From the NCBI RefSeq assembly GCF_018207095.1, contig NZ_QOCZ01000010.1, positions 1 to 64,000 on the forward strand: a DNA stretch of 64,000 nucleotides. Reading direction: 5' to 3'. Below, one piece after another: positions 1-8,684 of the stretch. The stretch's first letter is position 1; every line of letters starts with the position of its first letter. The notes beneath the pieces are model-generated. The model was not told the DNA's origin. It ran no database searches and worked only from the letters and a program-made list of their open reading frames with translations. A program made the position numbers and the translations under genes. The stretch is from Nocardiopsis sp. MG754419. Its GTDB lineage: Bacteria > Actinomycetota > Actinomycetes > Streptosporangiales > Streptosporangiaceae.

Positions 1-535
1 ACGCGCCCCCGCCCGGACCGGGCCTGAGTGCCGTCGGCCCGGCCCCGTGCCGCGTGGACCGAGCACCGGCCCGGCGGCCCACGGGTCGCTCAGGCCGGTC
101 TCGTTCCGCGCCGCACCGGAGCCCCGCCTGACGTCGCACCCGTTCGCGCGGTCCGCGGGAGGTGTCGGACCCGCTCCCGCGACCCGGCCACCGCACGAGG
201 ACCTGGCCGAGGAACCGTCGCCTTCTGCCTCCGCGCCCGGCGCTCCCTGCGCTCGGACCTCCTCGATGCCCGTCCGCGACCGTCCCCCCACGTGTGGCCG
301 AGCCCCCGGAACGTCTCCGGCCGGGCCCCGTTCCGTGCGGCGCGCCCCGGCGCACCCCCATCCCCGGCACGCACCCACGCCCGGCACGTCCCTCGCGCAC
401 GGCGAGCGATCGCGCGATGCCTTCGCCCAGGCTTCGACGGCCCGAACGGGGCGCGTGCGCGGGCCTGAGTGGGCGTGCGGCACCGGGATCCGGCGCACCG
501 CGCGGGCGTGCGGCCTCCGGAAACGGTGGTGAAAC
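1..535. other. Region without a convincing gene
   Basis: Every reading frame is open for long stretches because of the very high GC content, but none shows a ribosome binding site, a recognisable motif or a sensible amino-acid composition (all are Arg/Pro/Ala rich). It may hold the 3' flank of a gene left of the window. The only interpretable signals are the operators that begin at 536. Confidence 0.5.
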
Positions 536-605
536 ATTGGTCTGACCAAAGTCTTGACCTCCTCGTTTTCGCGCTTGTAACCTCGGTCATATTGGTCAGG
601 CCAAT
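536..605 (+). promoter_or_regulatory. Promoter flanked by two GntR/FadR operators
   Basis: Two near-identical inverted repeats, ATTGGTCTGACCAA (536-549) and ATTGGTCAGGCCAAT (591-605), have the TTGGTC-N-GACCAA form typical of FadR-subfamily GntR regulators. Between them lie a plausible -35 TTGACC (554-559) and -10 TGTAAC (576-581). The second site touches the ribosome binding site of the regulator gene. Binding at both sites would enclose the promoter, so autorepression is the simplest reading. Confidence 0.75.
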
Positions 606-615
606 GGAAGGTGTC

Positions 616-1338
616 ATGGACAGCAACTTCGACGCGCTGGTCGAGGCCCTCGCCCGGGAGGCGCGGACCTCCGGCCTGGAATCCCGGATCATGACCGAGC
701 GCGAACTCGCCGAACGCCTCGGCAACAGTCGTGCCACGGTCCGCGAGAACCTGGGGAGCCTGGAGGTGCTCGGCATGGTCCGGCGCACCCAGGGCGCGGG
801 GACCTTCTTCACCAAACCCGACGCCTCGTTCGTCCGGCTCCTCTTCGACCTGATGTCGAAGTTCGGCCACGTCGACCACGCCAGTGTCGAACGGGCCCGG
901 GAGATGATGGAGATCGCCGTGGTCCAGGAGGCCGCGGACCGGGCCGACCACGACGACGTCGCTGTCCTGCGGGGTCACATCGACGCCATGGTCCGCGCGA
1001 CCGCGGCCGATGACGCCGAGGCCGGCCACGAGGCCGACTACGCCTTCCACAAGAAGCTCTTCACGATCGCCGACAACCCGGTCATCGAGCTCTTCGTCGA
1101 CGGCATCAGCCTCACCCTCCGCGACGTCCTGGCCGAGAAGCGCGCCCAGGCCCTGCGCATCGAGGCCGCCGCCCTGCCGGAAGGGTCCGACCGGCCGCGC
1201 AGGACCGACACCATCCACACGCCCATCGTCGACGCGATCGAGGCGCACGACCGCAGCGCCGCGGCCGCCGCCATGGTCGAGCACTTCACCCTGTGGCGCC
1301 AGATCACCGAGCACACCGGGACCCCGGCCGAGGGCTAG
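616..1338 (+). CDS. FadR/GntR-family transcriptional regulator
   Basis: A 240-residue regulator with an N-terminal winged helix (core around residues 30-70, with TERELAERLGNSRATVRENL) and an all-helical FCD-type C-terminal ligand domain. The start at 616 is chosen because GGAAGG (606-611) lies 4-5 bases upstream; the in-frame ATG at 604 overlaps the operator. It is the first gene of a run of five + strand genes (dehydrogenase, GntP transporter, two transketolase halves), so it probably responds to the imported acid or its breakdown product. Regulation is probably by its own product at 536-605. The family call is firm; the ligand is unknown. Confidence 0.88.
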   Translation: MDSNFDALVEALAREARTSGLESRIMTERELAERLGNSRATVRENLGSLEVLGMVRRTQGAGTFFTKPDASFVRLLFDLMSKFGHVDHASVERAREMMEIAVVQEAADRADHDDVAVLRGHIDAMVRATAADDAEAGHEADYAFHKKLFTIADNPVIELFVDGISLTLRDVLAEKRAQALRIEAAALPEGSDRPRRTDTIHTPIVDAIEAHDRSAAAAAMVEHFTLWRQITEHTGTPAEG

Positions 1339-1395
1339 GGCTCCGCGACCGGTCGATCGCCCAGGTCACGACCCCCGAGGGGGAGAAGGAAACTC

Positions 1396-2292
1396 ATGAA
1401 CGCAACACAGGCTCCACAGTCATGCCCGAAATCGACCGTCATGTTCGTCGGTATCGGTGCGATCGGCCTTCCCATGGCCGAGCAGATCGCCCGCGCGGGA
1501 CACACCGTGATCGGTGTGGACCCCTCCGCCCGTCAGCGGGAGGCGGCGGCCGCCGTCGGTGTGCCGGCCCGCGCCGACGTCACGGGTATCGACGAGGCCG
1601 ACCTGGTCCTGGTCATGGTGGCCACCCCCGACCAGCTGCACCAGGCGGTGTCGGCACCCGGTGCCGCGCTCGACTCCATGCGCCCGGGGGCGATCCTCGC
1701 GGTCATGAGCACGGTCGGCCCCGAACCGGTCCGTGAGGCCGCGCGCAGGGCCGCGGAGGTCGGGGTCCGTCTGGTGGACGTGCCCGTGACCGGTGGCGTG
1801 GCCGGTGCCCGGCGCGCCGCCCTGACCCTCTTCGCCTCCGGTGACCCGACCGCGATCGCCGACTGCTCGGAGGTCCTGTCCACCATGGGAACCCTGCGCG
1901 ACTGCGGTGCCGAACCCGGCCGGGGACAGTCCTACAAGGTGGTGAACCAGCTGCTGTGCTCCGTGCACATCGTGGCGGCGGCCGAGGCGCTCGCGCTGGC
2001 CGAACGGCTGGAGCTGGACCCGGCCGAGGTGCTCGACGCCGTCGGGGGCGGCGCGGGGGCGTCCTGGATGCTCGGCGACCGCGGCCCCCGCATGCTGCCG
2101 GACGCACCCGAGGAGATCACCAGCACCATCGGGATCTTCGTCAAGGACTCCACCCTGGTCACCGACACGGCCGACGCGGTCGGCTTCTCCGCGCCCCTGG
2201 CCGAGGCCGCGCGCGCCGCCTACGAGAAGGCCGCCGGGTCCGGCCTCCTGGACCGGGACGACTCCCAGGTCATCCAGGTCTACCGCGACTGA
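1396..2292 (+). CDS. NAD(P)-dependent 3-hydroxyisobutyrate-dehydrogenase-like oxidoreductase
   Basis: A 298-residue beta-hydroxyacid dehydrogenase. The N-terminal Rossmann motif GIGAIG sits near residues 19-24, the substrate-binding DVPVTGGVAGA near 128-138 and the catalytic Lys in SYKVVNQ near 181. The family oxidises or reduces hydroxyacids such as 3-hydroxyisobutyrate, tartronate semialdehyde, L-threonate and D-erythronate. Placed between a GntR regulator and a GntP permease, oxidation of an imported sugar acid (a threonate or related aldonate) is the likely role, but the substrate cannot be read from the sequence. The RBS GGGAGAAGGA lies just before the ATG. A second, clearly different member of the family lies at 20746-21651. 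Confidence 0.85.
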   Translation: MNATQAPQSCPKSTVMFVGIGAIGLPMAEQIARAGHTVIGVDPSARQREAAAAVGVPARADVTGIDEADLVLVMVATPDQLHQAVSAPGAALDSMRPGAILAVMSTVGPEPVREAARRAAEVGVRLVDVPVTGGVAGARRAALTLFASGDPTAIADCSEVLSTMGTLRDCGAEPGRGQSYKVVNQLLCSVHIVAAAEALALAERLELDPAEVLDAVGGGAGASWMLGDRGPRMLPDAPEEITSTIGIFVKDSTLVTDTADAVGFSAPLAEAARAAYEKAAGSGLLDRDDSQVIQVYRD

Positions 2293-2512
2293 CCCCGCCG
2301 GGACGTGCGTTCGGCGTCCCGCCGCTCCACCTCATCGCCGCGCCCCGCCACCGCCGCGCCCACGGCGCGCCACCACACCGCCGTACCGGGCACCCGACGG
2401 GCGCCGGTCGGGGCCCGCGCCGTCACCCACCCGTCAGGGTTCCTCGTCATGCCCGAGAACACCGTGCCATGACCTCCAGAGCCCTTCCCGCACCACGAAT
2501 GGGGATCCCCGC

Positions 2513-3973
2513 ATGGATGCTCTTGTGCTGACCCTGATCGCCCTCGGGTCGATCGGACTCCTGCTCTTACTGATCATCCGGTTCAACATGCCGGCCTTCG
2601 TCTCCCTGATCCTGGTCAGCATCGCGACCGCGCTGGTCACCGGGATGCCCTTCGCCGAGATCATCCCCACCATCGTCGAGGGCCTGGGCGGCACGCTGGG
2701 CAACGTCGCCCTCCTCATCGGCCTGGGGGCGATGCTCGGGGCGATCGTCGAACACTCCGGGGGCGCGGACGCCCTGTCGCAGCGTTTCACCCGGCTGTTG
2801 GGGCCCGCCCGGGTCGGTGTCGCGCTGCTCATCGCCTCATCGGTGATCGCCACGCCCATCTTCTTCGACGTCGCGTTCATCATCCTCGTCCCGATCATCT
2901 ACGCCTTCTCACGGGCGGCCCGGCTGCCGTCACCGATGACCATCGGTCTGCCGATCGCCGGACTGATGCTGTTCATCCACGTGGTGGTGCCCCCGCACCC
3001 GGGGATCGTCGGCAGTTCGGTGATCCTCGACGCCGACATGGGCCTGGTCACGATGCTGGGTTGTGCACTGGTGATCCCGGTGGGCTTCGTCGCCTACCAC
3101 ACGGCGCGCCTGCTCAACCGGCGCACCTACGCGATGCTCCCCGAAACGCTCGCACGGTACTCCGAGGACACCGGCGACACCGGGGACCGTGGTGCCTCCG
3201 AGGGCGGGGCGACCGACACGTCCGAGCCCGGCGACGGGACCGACACGTCCCCGCACGGCGGCGGTTCCGTGAAGGCCCGGGCCAGGCGGGAACCGCAGGC
3301 GCCCCCGAGCTCCGGTGCGGTGCTGGCGATCATCCTCATCCCGATCGCCATGATCGGGCTGCAGACCGTCGGCGCGATCTTCCTGGACGAGGGCTCGTCG
3401 GCGTTGAGCCTGCTGTCGATGCTCGGATCGCCGCCCTTCGCCCTGCTGACCGGCTGCCTGCTGGCCGTCTACCTGCTGGGCGTGCGGCGTGGATGGTCGA
3501 TGCGCGCGGTCGGCGGCGTCATGGAGGGCGCTCTGGCCCCCGCGGCCATCGTCGTCTTCGTCACGGGTGCCGGCGGTGCCTTCGCCAAGGTCCTCACCGA
3601 GAGCGGGATCGGCGAGGCCCTCTCCGGCAGCCTGCTCGGCCTCGGCATCCCCGTCCTGCTCCTGGCGTTCGTCCTGGCCGCCCTGCTGCGGGCGGCCCAG
3701 GGATCGTCCACCGTGTCGGCCATCACCACGGCCGGGCTGCTGGCGAGCACCGTGTCCGAAGGCGGGTTCGGCGCGGTGGAGATCGCGCTGATCAACCTGG
3801 CCATCGGCTGCGGGGCGATCTGCCTCTCGCACGTGAACGACTCCGGGTTCTGGATCGTCTCGCGCTACCTGGGGCTGAGCGTGGCCGACGCCCTTCGCAC
3901 CTGGACCGTGCTCGTCACGGTCCTGGGGACCACCGGATTCGGACTGGTCTCCCTCACCTGGGCGCTCGTGTGA
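2513..3973 (+). CDS. GntP-family gluconate/sugar-acid:H+ symporter
   Basis: A 486-residue polytopic membrane protein with the GntP signature pattern: glycine-rich hydrophobic segments, FFDVAFIILVPI near residue 120, HVVVPPHPG near 145 and CLSHVNDSGFW near the C-terminus. The family imports gluconate and other aldonates with protons. An unusual feature is a hydrophilic, low-complexity loop at about residues 214-263 (Asp/Thr/Gly rich, then basic) between the two membrane halves; it is longer than usual and presumably cytoplasmic. About 220 bp separate it from the dehydrogenase gene without a visible terminator, so co-transcription is likely. Confidence 0.9.
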   Translation: MDALVLTLIALGSIGLLLLLIIRFNMPAFVSLILVSIATALVTGMPFAEIIPTIVEGLGGTLGNVALLIGLGAMLGAIVEHSGGADALSQRFTRLLGPARVGVALLIASSVIATPIFFDVAFIILVPIIYAFSRAARLPSPMTIGLPIAGLMLFIHVVVPPHPGIVGSSVILDADMGLVTMLGCALVIPVGFVAYHTARLLNRRTYAMLPETLARYSEDTGDTGDRGASEGGATDTSEPGDGTDTSPHGGGSVKARARREPQAPPSSGAVLAIILIPIAMIGLQTVGAIFLDEGSSALSLLSMLGSPPFALLTGCLLAVYLLGVRRGWSMRAVGGVMEGALAPAAIVVFVTGAGGAFAKVLTESGIGEALSGSLLGLGIPVLLLAFVLAALLRAAQGSSTVSAITTAGLLASTVSEGGFGAVEIALINLAIGCGAICLSHVNDSGFWIVSRYLGLSVADALRTWTVLVTVLGTTGFGLVSLTWALV

Positions 3974-4049
3974 GGCCGCGCCGCGCGACCGCTCCGCACG
4001 ACCGCTCGACACGACCCACCCGCACCCACACCCGATCGGGAGAACCGAG

Positions 4050-4916
4050 ATGAACCAGACCGCCGCCGAGCCGGAAGTCGGGATCGGCGCCACACGAACG
4101 GACCGCGTCCGGGACGCCGCCTACCGGATCAGGGCCAACGCCCTGACCCAGGGCGAGGTACAGGGGCAGGGCTACATCGGCCAGGCCCTGGGCATCGCGG
4201 ACGTCCTCGCCGCGCTCTACGCCGACCACCTGAACCTGCGCCCCGAGGACCCGGAGTGGGAGGACCGCGACCGGTTCCTGCTGTCCATCGGGCACTACGC
4301 GATCGCGCTGTACGCGGCTCTGGCCGAGGCCGGCGTGATCCCGGTCGAGGAACTGAGCACGTACGCAACGGACGACTCGCGGCTGCCGATGTCCGGGATG
4401 TCGACCTACACGCCGGGCATGGAGGTCTCCGGCGGCTCCCTGGGCCACGGACTGGGCGTCGCCGTCGGTATCGCCCTGGGACTGCGTCGCAAGGACAACC
4501 CCGCCCACGTCTACAACCTGCTGTCCGACGGTGAGTTGAGCGAGGGTTCCACGTGGGAGGCCGTGCAGGCCTGCGCCCACCACGGACTCGACAACGTCAT
4601 CGCGATCGTGGACATGAACCGACAGGTCGCCGACGGCCCGGCCCAGGAGGTCATGGGCACCGAGCCCGCCGACGAGAAGTTCAGGGTCAACGGCTGGCAC
4701 GTCCTCCGCGTCGACGGCAACGACGTCGACGCGGTGCTCACCGCGTTGGACGAACTGCGGTCGCACCGGGGGAGCCCCAAGGCCCTCATCTGCGACACCG
4801 TCATGGGCAAGGGGATCCCCATGCTGGAGTCGCGGGAGAAGCTCCACTTCATGCGGGTGGCCGAGGACGAATGGCAGATCGCGCGGGACCAGCTGAAGGA
4901 AGGACACGAAGCATGA
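4050..4916 (+). CDS. Transketolase, N-terminal (thiamine-diphosphate-binding) subunit
   Basis: A 288-residue split transketolase half. Visible elements are GHYAIALYAAL (family His near residue 90), SGGSLGHGLGVAVG (ThDP pyrophosphate contact) and the metal-binding motif DGELSEG-x-WEA starting at D160 and ending at IVDMN. The usual GDGE is SDGE here. It pairs with the next gene, which overlaps it by ATGA. Split transketolases of this type often belong to dedicated sugar catabolic operons (for example apulose-4-phosphate transketolase) rather than to the pentose phosphate core, and the neighbouring GntP and dehydrogenase genes support that. Confidence 0.9.
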   Translation: MNQTAAEPEVGIGATRTDRVRDAAYRIRANALTQGEVQGQGYIGQALGIADVLAALYADHLNLRPEDPEWEDRDRFLLSIGHYAIALYAALAEAGVIPVEELSTYATDDSRLPMSGMSTYTPGMEVSGGSLGHGLGVAVGIALGLRRKDNPAHVYNLLSDGELSEGSTWEAVQACAHHGLDNVIAIVDMNRQVADGPAQEVMGTEPADEKFRVNGWHVLRVDGNDVDAVLTALDELRSHRGSPKALICDTVMGKGIPMLESREKLHFMRVAEDEWQIARDQLKEGHEA

Positions 4917-5902
4917 GCTCCACCACCGCCAAGAGGCTCACCTCGGACGCGATGATCGCCTCGATCGCCGACGCGGGGGCACGGACCGTGCAGGCGCCCC
5001 TGGGCCACGCGCTGCTGCGAGCCGCACGCGAGGATCCCCGTGTCGTGGGTCTGTCCGCGGACCTGGCCAAGTACACCGACATGCACGTCTTCCGGGACGC
5101 CATGCCCGACCGCTTCTACCAGATGGGCATGGCCGAACAGGTCATGATGGGCACCGCCGCGGGGCTGGCCCAGGAGGGGTTCGTCCCCTTCGCGTCGACC
5201 TACTCGGTCTTCGCCACGCGCCGCGCCTACGACTTCCTGTGCCTGGACATCGCCGAACCCGAACTCAACGTCAACGTCGTGGCGGCGCTTCCGGGGCTGA
5301 CGACCGGATACGGCCCGAGCCACCAGGCCACCGAGGACATCGCCCTGCTGCGGGGCATCCCCGGCATGACCATCGTCGACCCCTGCGACTCGGTGGACAT
5401 CGAACAGGCGGTGCCCCAGCTCATCGCGCACGAGGGGCCCACGTACACGCGTATTCTGCGTGGCGCCGTGCCCACGGTGCTGGACGAGTACGACTACGAG
5501 TTCCGCCTGGGTCGGGCGGCCCGGCTGCGCGACGGCGAGGACGTCCTGCTGGTCTCCTCGGGGCTGATGACCGAACGCGCGTTGCGCGTGGCCGCGAACC
5601 TGGAGAAGGACCGCGTCGACGTCGCGGTGCTGCACGTTCCGACCATCAAGCCCCTGGACGTGGAGACCGTGCTGGCCGAGGTCGGTAGGGACCGCAGGGT
5701 CTTCGTGCTGGAGAACCACTCCGTCGTGGGCGGGCTCTTCGAGTCCGTGGCCTCGGCGCTGGTCCAGCGAGGGGTGCACCGTCAGGTGACGCCGATCGGC
5801 CTGCCGGACGCGTTCCTCGACGCGGGCGCGCTTCCCACGCTCCACGATCGTTACGGCGTCTCGGTGGAGCGCATCGGCGCACGGGTGCGCGACTCCCTCT
5901 GA
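4913..5902 (+). CDS. Transketolase, C-terminal subunit
   Basis: The partner half (329 residues), with the central pyrimidine-binding domain (GLSADLAKYTDMHVF; catalytic Glu75 in MGMAEQVMMG; GYGPSHQATEDIALLRGIPG) and a C-terminal transketolase domain (VLHVPTIKPLD, VLENHSVVGGLFESVA). The start ATG at 4913 overlaps the previous stop (ATGA), so the two halves should be made in equal amounts by translational coupling. It ends the operon: a 22-bp hairpin follows at 5917. Together with the N-terminal half it would transfer or release a two-carbon unit from a ketose or ketose phosphate; no kinase gene is in the operon. Confidence 0.9.
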   Translation: MSSTTAKRLTSDAMIASIADAGARTVQAPLGHALLRAAREDPRVVGLSADLAKYTDMHVFRDAMPDRFYQMGMAEQVMMGTAAGLAQEGFVPFASTYSVFATRRAYDFLCLDIAEPELNVNVVAALPGLTTGYGPSHQATEDIALLRGIPGMTIVDPCDSVDIEQAVPQLIAHEGPTYTRILRGAVPTVLDEYDYEFRLGRAARLRDGEDVLLVSSGLMTERALRVAANLEKDRVDVAVLHVPTIKPLDVETVLAEVGRDRRVFVLENHSVVGGLFESVASALVQRGVHRQVTPIGLPDAFLDAGALPTLHDRYGVSVERIGARVRDSL

Positions 5903-5916
5903 CCCCGCCGTCGCCC

Positions 5917-5966
5917 GGGGTCTCGCCCGGTCGGTGCCGGGTGTGGCACCGACCGGGCGAGGCCCC
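5917..5966 (+). terminator. Strong hairpin terminator after the transketolase operon
   Basis: The stem has 22 bp (5917-5938 with 5945-5966, one G-T pair) and a 6-base loop (GGGTGT). No T-run follows, as is common in high-GC actinobacteria. It lies 15 bases after the transketolase stop. Confidence 0.8.
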
Positions 5967-6038
5967 ACAGCGCGGCGCGGGGGTGGAGCCGCTGGGGTCG
6001 AGGGGCGTCGCGGGTCGGGCGCACGCCGTCTCGGTGAC

Positions 6039-6066
6039 CGCTCTCGGGGACGCGTCCCCGAGAGCG
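6039..6066. repeat. Perfect 28-bp palindrome
   Basis: The arm CGCTCTCGGGGACG is followed immediately by its reverse complement, with no loop and the centre at ACGCGT (6050-6055). It lies between the transketolase terminator and the CPBP protease gene. It could be a second terminator or a dyad operator; the sequence does not decide. Confidence 0.6.
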
Positions 6067-6211
6067 CGCCCCGGCCCCAGAGTCGCCGGTCCGGTCGCGG
6101 GCGCGGTCGACGGGCGGGGACGACTTCCGTCATGCCCGCCCCGTGCGGGGAGCGGAGAGAACTCGTGATCGGTGACACAACGTCACGGTCCGACTGCGGC
6201 CCAGGTTCGAC

Positions 6212-7303
6212 GTGTGGACCCCCACGACCACGCTCATCCCGTATCCCCGATCCCACGACCGACCGACCGACTCGACCGACGACCGCACCCGGCCTCCGCG
6301 CACGGGCACCAGGCGCGTGGCGGAGCCCTCCCCGGCCGGACCCGGCGCGCGTCGCCGCGGCGCGCGTCCCGTCCCGCCGGGAGTGGAGTACCACCGTGTG
6401 CTCGCGGGGCGCGAGCGCGGTATCGGGCGCGGGCTCCTCGCGATCCTGCTCCTGCTGGACGGCCTGGTCGTCTTCAGCCATACCCTCTCCCAGGCCGCCG
6501 GCGTCATCGACCTGAGGGCGGGCAGGGTCAACCCGGCCATGGACGGTACCGACTACACACCGCTCTACCACGGCGCGACCATGTTCGCGCTCGCGCTGCT
6601 GGTCCCGTGGAGCATGGTCGTCCAACGGTGGCTGTACGGCGTGCCGGGCGCCTCGCTGCACTCGGTGTTCTCCCGTTTCCGGTTCGACGTGCTCGGGCGG
6701 TCCCTGCTGTACCTCGGGCCCGTCTGGCCGGGCGCCACGGTGGTGCTGAACGTCGCGATGCCCACGGGCCGGATCCACTGGTCCTTCGTCGACCTGGTCC
6801 TCCTGGTCGCCCTCACCCTCCTGCCGACACCCCTGCAGGCCACCGGCGAGGAGTACGGGCTGCGCGGACTCCTCTTCCGGTTCGTCGGGAGCCGGGGGCG
6901 GGGGTCGCGCACCTCGCTGGTCCTCGCCGTCCTGGTGTCCAGCCTGGTGTTCACCCTCATCCACGGCGCGGCCGACCCGTGGATCAACCTCTGGTACTTC
7001 ACGCTCGCGTCGAGCCTGGCGGTCATCACCTGGCGTACCGGCGGCATCGAGATCGCGGTCCTCCTCCACGCCCTGCTCAACCCGGTCACCTTCCTGCCGG
7101 CCATCGCCGTCCACTCCGACATCGGCACCCTGGTCACCGACCGGTCGGCGGGCACCGGTTCGGCGGCCCTGCTCGTTCCCAGCGTCACCGCGATCGCGAT
7201 CACGGCGATGGTGTGGTGGCGCACCCGCCGGACGGGACCGACAACGACACCCGCCGGGTCGGGCTCCGCGATCGGGGGAGAGGCGAGCGTCGTTCGACCG
7301 TGA
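6212..7303 (+). CDS. CPBP-family intramembrane metalloprotease (paralogue 1)
   Basis: A 363-residue membrane protein with a disordered 55-residue Arg/Pro N-terminus and about eight hydrophobic segments. The CPBP motifs are present: EEYGLR (E213, E214), FTLIH (H251) and LLHALLN. The family includes Rce1-like prenyl-protein proteases and bacteriocin-immunity or regulatory proteases. It is a close paralogue of the gene at 24417-25403; both share PPGVEYHRV, IGRG and the whole membrane core. The GTG at 6212 follows CAGGTT (6202-6207) by 4 bases with no Shine-Dalgarno site, similar to the apparently leaderless paralogue. The exact start is uncertain; substrate unknown. Confidence 0.8.
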   Translation: MWTPTTTLIPYPRSHDRPTDSTDDRTRPPRTGTRRVAEPSPAGPGARRRGARPVPPGVEYHRVLAGRERGIGRGLLAILLLLDGLVVFSHTLSQAAGVIDLRAGRVNPAMDGTDYTPLYHGATMFALALLVPWSMVVQRWLYGVPGASLHSVFSRFRFDVLGRSLLYLGPVWPGATVVLNVAMPTGRIHWSFVDLVLLVALTLLPTPLQATGEEYGLRGLLFRFVGSRGRGSRTSLVLAVLVSSLVFTLIHGAADPWINLWYFTLASSLAVITWRTGGIEIAVLLHALLNPVTFLPAIAVHSDIGTLVTDRSAGTGSAALLVPSVTAIAITAMVWWRTRRTGPTTTPAGSGSAIGGEASVVRP

Positions 7304-7443
7304 TCCGCGGTGGTTCGGCGCGCAGGGTACGCGTTCCCACCTGCGGTGCTCCGCGTGCCGGCGGGCTTCTGGGCGGTGACGGGCGCACTGCCCGGTCCCG
7401 GGGGCGCGTACCCCCGATCCCTCGCATGTGACCCAGTTCACGT

Positions 7444-7482
7444 CACTCGGACTTGAGTGTGCCGTAACGGCATGGATTTACC
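7444..7482 (+). promoter_or_regulatory. Putative promoter with two small dyads before the DUF3159 gene
   Basis: CACTC-N6-GAGTG (7444-7459) and TGCCGTAACGGCA (7460-7472) lie directly upstream of the DUF3159 gene. TTGAGT (7454-7459) and TTTACC (7477-7482), 17 bases apart, could serve as -35 and -10. The dyads may be regulator sites. Confidence 0.35.
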
Positions 7483-7526
7483 TGAAGTCGTACAGAGATC
7501 ACGCACACCCCCTCGGGAGGACGGAC

Positions 7527-8297
7527 ATGACCACCACCGACCTCGTTCGCACCGCCGACCACACCGCCGACCACACGGCCGACCACACGGCCGACCACAC
7601 GGCCGACCGGGCCGCGACCCCCGACACCGGCCCCGCCGTACCGGACCAGGGCACCCGGGAGCAGCCGACCGGCACCCAGCAGACCGTGCTCGACCACATC
7701 GGCGGCACCTCCGGCATGGTCTACTCCACGCTGCCCGTCGTGATCTTCGCCGCCGTGGTCCCCTTCGCCACCCTGACCGTGGCGATCGGTGCCGCGATCG
7801 CCCTCGCCCTCGCCCTCGGCGTGTACCGGATGTGGCGCGGTGAACAGTTCATGGGCGCCATGGGCGGCGTGTTCGGTGTCGCCGTCGCGGGCGGTGTCTC
7901 CGCCTGGACCGGTTCGGCCAACGACTTCTTCCTCATCGGCATCTGGGCCTCCCTCGTCGGGGCCATCGTCACCCTCGTCTCGCTCCTGGTCCGCCGTCCC
8001 CTCACCGGTGTCATCTGGAACGCCGTCCACGGTGGCACCCACGCCTGGCGCGAGGACCGCGCCACCCTGCGCGTCCACGACCTCGCCACCCTCGCCGTGT
8101 GCGCCGTCTTCGCCGGGCGCTTCATCGTCCGCCAGGGCCTCTACCTCGCCGACTCCACGACCGGGCTGGCCATCGCCGACACCGTCACCGGCTTCCCGCT
8201 GACCGCCCTGGCCGCCGTCGTCGTCTTCTGGGCCTTCCGCCGCTCCACCCGTCGCCTCATCAAGAACACCGAGGACACCGGCGTCGCCCGGTCCTGA
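7527..8297 (+). CDS. DUF3159 family integral membrane protein
   Basis: A 256-residue protein. The N-terminal ~65 residues are hydrophilic and begin with four exact ADHT repeats. Residues ~65-250 hold about six membrane segments with the DUF3159 pattern (LPVVIFAAVVPFATL, WRGEQFMGAMGGVFGVA, GSANDFFLIGIW, HAWREDRATLRVHDLATL). The function of the family is not known; members are small actinobacterial membrane proteins. The start at 7527 is fixed by GGGAGG at 7515-7520; the longer in-frame extension from 7428 has no RBS. Confidence 0.85.
   Translation: MTTTDLVRTADHTADHTADHTADHTADRAATPDTGPAVPDQGTREQPTGTQQTVLDHIGGTSGMVYSTLPVVIFAAVVPFATLTVAIGAAIALALALGVYRMWRGEQFMGAMGGVFGVAVAGGVSAWTGSANDFFLIGIWASLVGAIVTLVSLLVRRPLTGVIWNAVHGGTHAWREDRATLRVHDLATLAVCAVFAGRFIVRQGLYLADSTTGLAIADTVTGFPLTALAAVVVFWAFRRSTRRLIKNTEDTGVARS
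7554..7601 (+). repeat. Four 12-bp tandem repeats coding for ADHT
   Basis: Four units of GCCGACCACAC(C/G) within the 5' end of the DUF3159 gene encode (Ala-Asp-His-Thr)x4. A 12-bp in-frame repeat can change copy number by slippage without breaking the protein. Confidence 0.9.
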
Positions 8298-8684
8298 TCC
8301 GCCGCCTCCGCCGCATCCGAGCAGCCGCCGTCACCCACCGGGGCCGGCGGCCGCTCGGATGTGACGGGCGTCCACGCATGTGGATCCGGGGTTCCTCGGC
8401 CCGTCCGTCGGACCTCCGCTCGGCACGGGGACCCGGTCGGACGTGGCCCTCTCCCGGTACGGGGTCGGCCGCAACGGCATCCTCAGGGAGCGATCCCGCC
8501 GGGCCCGACGAGGGCGGAGGCCGGCCGCGGCCCCGAGGCCCGCGCTCCGCAGGCGCGCGAGGTCGGACCGCTCCGGCCGGGGAACGGGTGCGCGGTGGGT
8601 TCACCGACGCCCGGTGCGGTAGGTACCGAGGAACGGCCGGGCCCGGGCCCGGGAGATCCGACCACCGCATCGGAAGGGGCGCCG
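8298..8684. other. Intergenic region, no gene recognised
   Basis: These 387 bases lie between DUF3159 and the isochorismatase-like gene. Open frames here are compositional (Arg/Pro/Ala rich) with no RBS. Nothing functional was recognised except the RBS GGAAGGGG at 8672-8679 of the next gene. Confidence 0.5.

Noticed and set aside
1-535. Open frames at the left edge as genes
   Set aside because: All three frames on both strands are open together, have no RBS and code for Arg/Pro/Ala-rich sequence.
4511-7441. A 976-codon minus-strand open frame
   Set aside because: It lies opposite transketolase and CPBP genes, has the Arg/Gly/Asp/His-rich composition of an antisense shadow and no RBS or motif.
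7150-7520. Possible riboswitch before the DUF3159 gene
   Set aside because: Only short dyads are present; no conserved riboswitch core was recognisable here or before any other gene.
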